A program made the translations under genes and the position numbers. A stretch of DNA of 41,277 nucleotides from a virus, in IMG/VR virus record IMGVR_UViG_3300046808_000091, positions 1 to 41,277 of that record. One strand, given 5' to 3'. Every line of letters begins with the position of its first letter. The stretch's first letter is position 1. The notes beneath the pieces are model-generated. The model made no database searches and had not been told where the DNA came from. It saw nothing but the letters and a program-made list of their open reading frames with translations. This document shows, in pieces, positions 1-4,912 of the stretch.

Positions 1-81
1 GTCACCGGGCGGGCGCTGGCGCAGTCACCGGGCGGGCGCTGGCGCAGTCACCGGGCGGGCGCTGGCGCAGTCACCGGGCGG
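1..81. repeat. 23-bp tandem repeat at left window end
   Basis: Three perfect copies of a 23-bp unit starting GTCACCGGGCGGG occupy 1-23, 24-46 and 47-69, and a fourth copy is cut off after 12 bp at 81. The block sits downstream of the stop codon of the leftward gene at 146. Each unit contains the AGTCA pentamer that is enriched through the genome (across the unit junction). Because the window begins inside the array, the true copy number is unknown. It could be a packaging or terminator-type site, or simply the point where assembly broke. Confidence 0.9.
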
Positions 82-145
82 CACAAAAGCAAGCGCCGCC
101 CGGTGAAGGGCGGCGCGCTGTGCGGCTGGCGGTGACTGGGCGGCG

Positions 146-1009
146 CTAGGCGTCCAGCGCCGCCGCGCCGTGGGCTTCCAGCATGTCGCGCACCCAGTCA
201 GCGGCGGCGTCATCCGTGCCGAAATCCACGTCACCGTTAGACAGCAATCCCGGCACCGCCACAAAGTCAGCGGCACCAGTCAATTGCTGCACCAGTGACG
301 GCGCGATCCGGCAGTGTTCCTCATAGCTGCCCAGCCAGCGCACCGTGCCGTGTTCCTCCCAGCCGCCCACCGTTTCAAGCGCCGCAAAGGCGGCGCGGCG
401 CAGTGCCTCTGGCGAACACAAAAGCCACGCCGCCCGCGCCACGTCCAGCGGCGCGGTGTCCAGCCGCACCGCCATGCAAGCTGGCAAGTCAGCGCCGTTG
501 CGCGCCGCGAAATAGACCCACAGATCAACCGGGCGGGATGCGGCGGCAATGCGGGCAAAGGCCAGCGCCGCCGCGCCACGGCGCGCAATGGTGGTATCGT
601 TCACGGACTGCGAGACGCCCAGTTCAAGCGCCACAGTCAGCGGCGCAGCGTCATCTAGCTGGCGCACCCGGCGGCGCATAGTCAGCGGCGCACCAGCCAG
701 ATAGGCGGGGACATTGGGCGCACCGCCCGCCACGCTGTCTACAGTGCGCCAGCGGCGCGACTGGACGCCCACGGCATCCTCGAAGCGCGCCAGCATGGCA
801 TCCGCCAGCGCCACGCGCGCAGCGTCACCGCCGCGCGCGCGGCGCAGTGTCAGCGCGGCGCTAGCACCCACCCAGCTTGAACCGTCTCGTTCCGTCCAAT
901 TGCGGGCGGTGCTGCCCGCCAGCGCGTCGGCAAATGCCGCTGGGCTGTCAAAGCGCGCACCCGGCACCGCACCCCATTTTTTCCCGCCGTCTACAGTCAC
1001 AGCCAGCAT
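146..1009 (-). CDS. AAA ATPase partner protein, DUF7192-like
   Basis: A 287-residue Ala-rich protein of unknown function. The central part, around residues 85-165 (WRTVDSVAGGAPNVPAYLAG, then TMRRRVR, a hydrophobic strand, RRGAAALA, and RPVDLW), resembles what I remember of the DUF7192 family found in phages beside MoxR-type ATPases; this is recollection, not a search. The ATG at 1009 overlaps the TGA of the upstream ATPase gene (TGATG), so the two are translationally coupled. GTG at 1012 is an alternative start. Codons are much more GCG/GCC-biased than in the rest of the genome. The pairing suggests a substrate or adaptor protein for the AAA+ machine, but this is inferred only from context. 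Confidence 0.7.
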   Translation of the reverse strand: MLAVTVDGGKKWGAVPGARFDSPAAFADALAGSTARNWTERDGSSWVGASAALTLRRARGGDAARVALADAMLARFEDAVGVQSRRWRTVDSVAGGAPNVPAYLAGAPLTMRRRVRQLDDAAPLTVALELGVSQSVNDTTIARRGAAALAFARIAAASRPVDLWVYFAARNGADLPACMAVRLDTAPLDVARAAWLLCSPEALRRAAFAALETVGGWEEHGTVRWLGSYEEHCRIAPSLVQQLTGAADFVAVPGLLSNGDVDFGTDDAAADWVRDMLEAHGAAALDA

Positions 1010-2217
1010 CACAGCACCTCAACTTGCTTGCGCTGGGCATCATTCAGCCCAGCAAGGTAAGTAAGCTGGGCGGCGCGATCCGGCGTCATGCCCGCCCGGA
1101 TCAATGCCGCACCGTGGACGCTGGCGCGCGGCGTGATAAGAATTTTAAGCCCAGCTTTTGCCGCCGCCGCCCGCGCGCGCTGGACGCGCGCCGCCCAGTC
1201 AGGGTTGCCACAGCTTGCGGCTTCCAGCTTGTCGTCATAGGCCCAGTCAAGCCGCACCCAGCGATCTAGGAAAGCGCCGTCCAGCTTGTTGCGCCCGATG
1301 TATTCGGCGGTTGCGCCGTGACCCCATGTATTCCCGGCACCGATGCAAACAAAGTCAGCGTGGCGCGCGATTGTCTCACCCGTGGGCAGCGTCATAGCGC
1401 CATTATCCAGCGGTCCATTTAGGGTGGTGGTAAGGTTAGCGTCCGAACTGTCTACTTCGTCTAGCAAACACAAGCCGCCGTCACGATAAAACCGGGTGAA
1501 CGGCGTTTCATGATACGTCCCGGCAGCGTCCACGAAGCCCAGCAATTCGTGCGGTTGCATCATGGCACCCATCGCAGCGAATGACAGGCCCAGTGCTTCG
1601 GCAGCTTGGCGGGCGGCGGTTGTTTTGCCCGATCCGGCTGGGCCAGCGATCCAAGCGTTAAGACGCTGCCCGCTGGGCTTGCGGGCGGTCACGATTGAAA
1701 TCAAGTCAGCCAGCATTGGGTGCCGGGTGGGCGGCAATTCTGCGCCCAGCGGCTTGCCGTCACGGTCCACCACCAGCAAGCTAGGCGCGGCAGCTTCCAA
1801 GTCAGAAACGCGCGCTTCCAGCGCCGCCACAGCGTCGGCAGTGCCAGCGCCAGCACCAGCCAGCGCGCCAGCGATTGCGGCTGTGATTGTCTGGGCCAGT
1901 GCGGCAGCATCCACGCCGCCAGCGGTGGGTGCGGGTGCGGCGGCAGTCACCGGGCGGCGGTTGTCGAACAAGCCAGCGGGTGCGGTGGGTGCGGTGTAAG
2001 TCACGGTTGCGTCCTCTACGGTATCGGTTGCGGCGGCAGCGCCGCCCAGAATTGCGTCCACGTTCAAGCCAAGGTGGCGCGCCACGTCCACGGCGCGCGC
2101 TGATCCTAGCGATGCAGTGTCAACGCCGTGGGTGCGGCGGTATGCTGCCCAGTCAGGGTGGGCAGCGATGGCGCGGCGCAGTGCGGCGCGCTGGGCGTTT
2201 GAGACAGCGCCGCCCAT
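1009..2217 (-). CDS. CobS/MoxR-like AAA+ ATPase
   Basis: A 402-residue AAA+ ATPase. Visible motifs are Walker A GPAGSGKT (about 192-199), Walker B LLDEVD (about 251-256), a sensor-1-like GAGNT (about 293-297) and an arginine-finger-like LDGAFLDRW (about 312-320). This pattern matches the CobS/MoxR group, whose members remodel a partner protein, usually together with a VWA-domain protein. No VWA gene is seen here. The N-terminal half (about 55-145) is a low-complexity Ala/Thr/Pro linker followed by a short coiled coil. I chose the ATG at 2217, which overlaps the stop of the small upstream peptide; a longer frame to 2265 lacks support. Substrate is unknown. Confidence 0.85.
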   Translation of the reverse strand: MGGAVSNAQRAALRRAIAAHPDWAAYRRTHGVDTASLGSARAVDVARHLGLNVDAILGGAAAATDTVEDATVTYTAPTAPAGLFDNRRPVTAAAPAPTAGGVDAAALAQTITAAIAGALAGAGAGTADAVAALEARVSDLEAAAPSLLVVDRDGKPLGAELPPTRHPMLADLISIVTARKPSGQRLNAWIAGPAGSGKTTAARQAAEALGLSFAAMGAMMQPHELLGFVDAAGTYHETPFTRFYRDGGLCLLDEVDSSDANLTTTLNGPLDNGAMTLPTGETIARHADFVCIGAGNTWGHGATAEYIGRNKLDGAFLDRWVRLDWAYDDKLEAASCGNPDWAARVQRARAAAAKAGLKILITPRASVHGAALIRAGMTPDRAAQLTYLAGLNDAQRKQVEVL

Positions 2218-2306
2218 CACAGCACCCACAGCCCGAAGGCCAAAAGGCCAAACAAGACAGCGCACCCGGCGGCGGCTTCGATCCAGTCAAAAAGAGTCGG
2301 TTTCAT
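2217..2306 (-). CDS. small membrane peptide (29 aa)
   Basis: A 29-residue ORF beginning MKPTLFDWIEAAAG and continuing as one hydrophobic helix to the C-terminus. Its TGA overlaps the ATG of the AAA+ ATPase gene (TGATG), the same coupling used throughout this genome. An AGGA sequence lies about nine bases upstream of the start. These two points argue that it is translated. Function is unknown; it could be a single-pass membrane peptide or simply a leader ORF that sets translation of the ATPase. Confidence 0.5.
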   Translation of the reverse strand: MKPTLFDWIEAAAGCAVLFGLLAFGLWVL

Positions 2307-2380
2307 TGTCGGTCATCCTATGCAGAACCGCGCCACGGATTGCGGGCGGTGACCCAGACTTACACGATAAAATCAGTCAC

Positions 2381-2394
2381 AGTCAAGCTTGACT
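2381..2394. promoter_or_regulatory. palindromic operator-like site 1 (AGTCAA-GC-TTGACT)
   Basis: A perfect 14-bp palindrome 75 bp upstream of the leftward small-peptide/ATPase operon. The same half-sites with a two-base spacer recur at 3378-3391. Sharing of both half-sites and spacing suggests binding of one dimeric regulator. A TTGACT half-site could also serve as a -35 element, but I see no convincing -10 with it. Confidence 0.55.
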
Positions 2395-2425
2395 TCATGC
2401 ATTTAAAATCAACGTGTTGCGCGTA

Positions 2426-2439
2426 TTAACGGCCGTTAA
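2426..2439. promoter_or_regulatory. palindrome TTAA-CGGCCG-TTAA
   Basis: A perfect 14-bp palindrome in an A/T-richer stretch. The TTAA halves are six bases apart; the alphaproteobacterial CtrA box uses a seven-base spacing, so this is not a standard CtrA site. It could be an operator for a phage or host regulator of the leftward operon. Confidence 0.4.
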
Positions 2440-2529
2440 CACTCTCAAAAAAGCCCGAAAAAGTGCATTTTCGCCCCTAATGAAATCAAGGGTTTAAGAA
2501 TGTTAACAGGCGCAGCGCCATAAGACACC

Positions 2530-2611
2530 GCGCAAGGTGATTTACTACATCGCGCAGCAACTAAAGAGTTGCTCCCGCGCGCGCGGAGCGCTTGCGGTCG
2601 CAACCGTTGCC
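2530..2611 (+). ncRNA. structured element copy A (candidate RNA or replication/control site)
   Basis: Shares an identical 28-base block (2530-2557, starting GCGCAAGGTGATTTAC) with copy B at 3437-3464. After it comes a hairpin AGCAACT-AAAG-AGTTGCT (556-573 of this kilobase), a GC-rich inner hairpin around GCGC-GGA-GCGC (2581-2591), then GCAAC (2600-2604) and GTTGC (2606-2610). The four segments can pair 1:2, 2:3 or, weakly, 3:4. In copy B every segment has a different sequence yet keeps the same pairing. That points to selection on structure. Direction as RNA is assumed from the order of elements; the class is unrecognised. Confidence 0.6.
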
Positions 2612-2929
2612 CTAGGTGGTGACAGGTCAGCCAAGGATAGGGCGGCTTGTGCATCCATGTTTTGAGGATAGGCGCGGCAGCGCGCCAGAAAGCCCCAAAA
2701 TGCGAAGTCTGGTGTTTCCCATATGGTGACCGCCGAAAAGCGAGATGGCCCTCTGGCGGGCTTCCTATGCGCTCTGCGGGCAATATGGCTTTTCGGACAT
2801 ATCGGGATGCGGCGCTGTTTTGTGCGCTTCTGCGCACCAGCGCACAGAAACCGGAGCCGGTTGCCCGCATCTGTGCGCAGATGCGATTGTGCAGAAATGC
2901 ACATAATACCAATTGCAGACCAATGTCAG

Positions 2930-2995
2930 ATCGTTTGCATACAAACGATTGTGGCAAGTCAGGCTGGCAGCGCAGATCGTTTGCGTGCAAATAGT
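2930..2995. promoter_or_regulatory. pair of 20-bp operator-like sites
   Basis: Site one (2930-2949) is a perfect inverted repeat ATCGTTTG-CATA-CAAACGAT. Site two (2976-2995) matches it at 15 of 20 positions, including the whole left half ATCGTTTGC, and lies 46 bp downstream centre to centre. A third small inverted repeat GTTAT-GACTG-ATAAC follows at 2994-3008. Tandem degenerate operators of this kind are typical of phage repressors. No repressor gene is recognisable next to them. Confidence 0.5.
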
Positions 2996-3055
2996 TATGA
3001 CTGATAACGATACATGCGCCCGCCTGCGCCCGCCCGCTTGCGTCGCTGCGCTGCG

Positions 3056-3220
3056 CAGTCAGCACGCGACGCTGCACCAGTCAGTCAGCGCCAAGCGATG
3101 CGCGACGCATGGCGCGGCGCAGTCAGAACGCGGCACCAGTCATCGACGCGCAGTCATGGCTAGTCAGCGCAAGTCAGCGATAGGAAAGTGCAGCAAAATC
3201 AGTGACTTGCGCCGAGTCAG
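3056..3220 (+). repeat. cluster of AGTCA motifs in non-coding DNA
   Basis: I count nine AGTCA pentamers on the + strand in about 165 bp, several as AGTCAGC and one tandem AGTCAGTCA, against one TGACT. The stretch has no credible gene, so codon usage cannot explain it. The same pentamer is enriched genome-wide on the strand complementary to the coding strand. Candidate binding sites for a replication, recombination or packaging protein. Confidence 0.65.
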
Positions 3221-3240
3221 GGCTTGGGATCGGGTGCGCG

Positions 3241-3337
3241 ACCCCCACGGGGGTGGCTCGGCGGGGGGCAGGATGATTTTGACACCTCGACAGGGCGGCA
3301 GCTTAAAATTTTTCGCGCACCAAAAATTTTTTCGCAG
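3241..3337. other. GC palindrome followed by A/T tracts (candidate packaging or unwinding site)
   Basis: ACCCCC-AC-GGGGGT forms a perfect inverted repeat at 3241-3254, inside a G-rich run up to about 3272. It is followed by two direct A/T repeats, AAAATTTTTCGC (3305-3316) and AAAATTTTTTCGC (3323-3335). A GC palindrome upstream of the terminase genes can be a cos or packaging site; the A/T repeats could be an easily melted origin element. Neither role is proven. Confidence 0.35.
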
Positions 3338-3374
3338 TAATTTCAGCGGCATAAGGAGATGTTTGCAGTTCGTG

Positions 3375-3394
3375 CATAGTCAAGTTTGACTATG
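3375..3394. promoter_or_regulatory. palindromic operator-like site 2 (CATAGTCAA-GT-TTGACTATG)
   Basis: Nine-base perfect arms with a two-base spacer. The core AGTCAA-N2-TTGACT at 3378-3391 repeats operator-like site 1 (2381-2394). It lies 42 bp before structured copy B. A GTTAAC sequence between this site and copy B (3408-3413) also occurs at the same distance before copy A (2502-2507). Confidence 0.55.
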
Positions 3395-3436
3395 TAATCG
3401 CAAACTTGTTAACGAGCGCGATGCTTTAAGGCGTAT

Positions 3437-3520
3437 GCGCAAGGTGATTTACTACATCGCGCAGTCCACTAAAGAGTGGACAGCACGCGCAGGAGCGCTT
3501 TGCTGTCCCCAGTGGACAGG
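3437..3520 (+). ncRNA. structured element copy B (candidate RNA or replication/control site)
   Basis: Copy B starts with the 28-base block identical to copy A (3437-3464). The hairpin here is GTCCACT-AAAG-AGTGGAC (3464-3481). Segment two also pairs downstream, GGACAGC (3478-3484) with GCTGTCC (3502-3508), enclosing GCGC-AGGA-GCGC (3487-3498). Segment three pairs with segment four, CTGTCC (3503-3508) with GGACAG (3514-3519). The loop AAAG and the inner GCGC hairpin are conserved between copies while all four paired segments differ. The 3' end overlaps the -35 of the promoter serving the rightward arm, so it could also act at the DNA level. Confidence 0.65.
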
Positions 3521-3542
3521 TAGGGCGAAGTAACTCTATACT
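3513..3542 (+). promoter_or_regulatory. sigma70-like promoter for the rightward arm
   Basis: TGGACA (3513-3518) and TATACT (3537-3542) are separated by 18 bp and match the consensus at five of six positions each. It lies directly upstream of the first rightward gene at 3562, whose AGGAGGT ribosome binding site follows the -10. The -35 is shared with segment four of structured copy B, so formation of that structure or binding to it could control initiation. Confidence 0.65.
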
Positions 3543-3561
3543 CTGCTCAGGAGGTGCCATC

Positions 3562-3960
3562 ATGGGATCGAAGCTACAGTTGGTTCCTGCAAAGGACCGA
3601 GAAGGCGATGACGCAATTCAGCGGGCGGCGGTGCAGTCACGCTACGCGATGGATACGGTCAGTCAGAAGCTCTTGAAGGAGACAGGGCGGCGCGCAGCGT
3701 TGCGGCTCTTTGCGCTCTTGGGTGAGGACGACAAGTGGGATCAAGTTGGCCCACGGAATCAGATTGCCTTGATCGAACTTGCGCTGACTCGTGCCTTTGG
3801 CCGCGTTGAGACTGTGACTGCGGACGAGAAGCTCGTGGGCGACAAGGACAGCGTGGCTGGTGCGCTGCCGTCCCACTTGCGCGCTTTGGCTGGCAGCCTC
3901 GACTTGCCGGAGCTTCGTGGAGCAAAGGCAGCGACAAAAGTTGACGGCGAGAACAACTGA
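3562..3960 (+). CDS. hypothetical protein, possible small terminase-type DNA-binding protein
   Basis: A 132-residue charged protein, first gene of the rightward arm, with a strong AGGAGGT ribosome binding site at about 3549-3555. The middle (residues about 25-80) is predicted mostly helical and contains [17 protein letters not shown]; the C-terminal part is acidic and lysine-rich. Its position, alone between a promoter and a terminator and ahead of the large terminase, is compatible with a small terminase subunit or a regulator, but I see no diagnostic motif. Function is not assigned. Confidence 0.75.
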   Translation: MGSKLQLVPAKDREGDDAIQRAAVQSRYAMDTVSQKLLKETGRRAALRLFALLGEDDKWDQVGPRNQIALIELALTRAFGRVETVTADEKLVGDKDSVAGALPSHLRALAGSLDLPELRGAKAATKVDGENN

Positions 3961-3992
3961 GCGTAGTCTTCGCTCACCTCCCTTGGTTACTT

Positions 3993-4041
3993 CCTGCGGC
4001 CACTACCCTCCTCCTCCAGCGTGGCCGCAGGTTCTCTTTTT
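3993..4041 (+). terminator. Rho-independent terminator after the first rightward gene
   Basis: Perfect 11-bp stem CCTGCGGCCAC (3993-4003) with GTGGCCGCAGG (4021-4031), 17-base loop, followed by TTCTCTTTTT. It separates the first gene from the whole morphogenesis operon that begins at 4053. No new promoter is obvious in the 20 bp after it, so late expression may depend on partial read-through or antitermination. Confidence 0.85.
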
Positions 4042-4052
4042 CAGGAGCCGAC

Positions 4053-4184
4053 ATGCCGCTGAAGTCAGGAAAGAGCCAGAAGGTCATCTCTGCGAACATT
4101 CGGACTGAGATGAAAGCTGGTAAGCCGCAGAAGCAAGCGATTGCCATTGCTTTGTCGAAAGCAGGAAAAGGACGGAAGAAATGA
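4053..4184 (+). CDS. conserved phage micro-protein, Lys-rich (43 aa)
   Basis: Begins [20 protein letters not shown] and continues [19 protein letters not shown]. This is a very widespread small phage protein, usually annotated only as hypothetical, often near terminase. It is basic and helical, suggesting nucleic-acid contact. AGGAG lies ten bases upstream. Its stop overlaps the next start (ATGA). The function of the family is not known to me. Confidence 0.85.
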   Translation: MPLKSGKSQKVISANIRTEMKAGKPQKQAIAIALSKAGKGRKK

Positions 4185-4282
4185 AGAAGCCAATGAAGTT
4201 TGCGCCCTGCAAGGGCTGCCCTACTCCTGCCAAATGCAAGGCTGCTGGTCGCTGCTTGGCTAAGGGCGGCTACAAGAAATGA
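4181..4282 (+). CDS. Cys-rich micro-protein (33 aa)
   Basis: A 33-residue peptide with the pattern C-x2-C-x5-C-x5-C inside [16 protein letters not shown], surrounded by lysines. The four cysteines could bind one zinc ion as a knuckle. It overlaps both neighbours by ATGA and ends in the same Lys-Lys stop style as the genes around it. Part of a conserved block of micro-genes upstream of terminase. No known function. Confidence 0.75.
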   Translation: MKKPMKFAPCKGCPTPAKCKAAGRCLAKGGYKK

Positions 4283-4425
4283 GCAAGGGTCTGTACGCCA
4301 ACATTCACGCGAAGCGTAAGCGCATTGAAGCTGGAAGTGGCGAGAAGATGCGGAAGGTCGGGTCTAAAGGTGCGCCGACCGCTGCCGCCTTCAAAGCCTC
4401 TGCCAAGACTGCGAGGAAGAAATGA
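4279..4425 (+). CDS. conserved phage micro-protein '[15 protein letters not shown]' type (48 aa)
   Basis: Starts [20 protein letters not shown] and contains GEKMRKVGSKGAPTAAAFK. Near-identical peptides are common in tailed phage genomes as unannotated or hypothetical proteins, which supports it as a true gene. It is strongly basic. It is coupled by ATGA on both sides. A role in DNA binding or virion assembly is possible but unproven. Confidence 0.85.
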   Translation: MSKGLYANIHAKRKRIEAGSGEKMRKVGSKGAPTAAAFKASAKTARKK

Positions 4426-4670
4426 TGACAAAAGGCGAATACAGGGTCGGCATCGGCTTCAATCCGTCTGGCGACGATATGGTCAGCCGTATCAAGCGCA
4501 CTGCGGCAAACTTCATCGACCTGATCGACGAGATTCCGGCACTTGGGGCAGAAACCGAGGAGCAGCTCCAGCGAACCGCTGAAGTCGCTCGCCTCAAGGC
4601 TCTGGCGCAGACCTCGATTGAGGAAGCGGCAATGTGGGCCGTCAAGGCAGCGACAAAAGGTCTGCCGTGA
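4422..4670 (+). CDS. Acb2/Tad1 hairpin-domain-like protein (candidate anti-CBASS/anti-Thoeris sponge)
   Basis: An 82-residue two-helix protein. The first helix covers VSRIKRTAANFIDLIDEI (about 21-38) and the second RLKALAQTSIEEAAMWAVKA (about 57-76). The pattern, a short N-terminal FNPSG loop, helix, acidic turn, then LA-T-x3-EAAMWAVKAATK, matches my memory of small phage proteins annotated with the Acb2/Tad1 hairpin domain (DUF7681). Acb2 proteins bind cyclic nucleotides and block CBASS; some also bind gcADPR from Thoeris. I cannot confirm binding residues. ATG at 4422 overlaps the upstream stop; ATG 4425 is an alternative with better ribosome-site spacing. Confidence 0.65.
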   Translation: MMTKGEYRVGIGFNPSGDDMVSRIKRTAANFIDLIDEIPALGAETEEQLQRTAEVARLKALAQTSIEEAAMWAVKAATKGLP

Positions 4671-4912
4671 AGAAGCGCGGCCCTTCGCTGTCAGTTGGCC
4701 GTGGTGAGAAGCTGCCCGTTTCCAAAGGGGCTGGGCTGACTGCGAAGGGCAGGGCGAAGTATAACGCTGCCACTGGCTCGAATCTGAAAGCACCTGCGCC
4801 AAATCCGAAGACGAAAGCTGACGAAGGGCGCAAAAAGTCCTTCTGCGCTCGGTCGAGCGGTTGGACTGGAGAGCGTGGCAAAGCTGCGCGGAAGCGATGG
4901 AACTGTGACTGA
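4667..4912 (+). CDS. conserved phage small protein, 'KGAGLTAKGRAKYN' type (81 aa)
   Basis: An 81-residue basic protein containing the conserved core KGAGLTAKGRAKYNAATGSN and then KTKADEGRKKSFCARSSGW. This core is found in many tailed phages next to terminase genes; the family is recalled as DUF6321-like but its role is unknown. I place the start at GTG 4667, overlapping the previous stop (GTGA), with AAAGG seven bases upstream; an in-frame start at 4634 would run far into the preceding gene. It overlaps the terminase start by 38 bases. Confidence 0.8.
   Translation: MKKRGPSLSVGRGEKLPVSKGAGLTAKGRAKYNAATGSNLKAPAPNPKTKADEGRKKSFCARSSGWTGERGKAARKRWNCD

Larger units (their letters stand above)
2307..3561. 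other. gene-free regulatory/origin-like region
   Basis: About 1.25 kb between the divergent gene blocks. ORFs here are short, have no family resemblance and conflict with dense palindromes, so I call no gene. It contains two copies of a structured element, a pair of AGTCAA-N2-TTGACT palindromes, a pair of 20-bp operator-like sites, a hairpin-forming CATCTG/CAGATG repeat near 2869-2885, a long-range inverted repeat (CCGAAAAGC at 2733-2741 and its complement at 2788-2796), an AGTCA cluster, and a GC palindrome followed by A/T tracts. The location, where all genes diverge, suits a replication origin and/or early control region. This is inference. Confidence 0.6.

Noticed and set aside
1-81. Tandem repeats considered as CRISPR
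   Set aside because: The 23-bp units are directly adjacent, with no unique spacers.
2426-2439. TTAA palindrome as a CtrA box
   Set aside because: The gap between the TTAA halves is six bases, while the known CtrA consensus has seven.
2445-3389. Several ORFs of 90-210 codons in the divergent region
   Set aside because: They overlap one another on both strands, cross the palindromes and the two structured copies, are Cys/Arg/His-rich in a non-native way, and lack ribosome sites.
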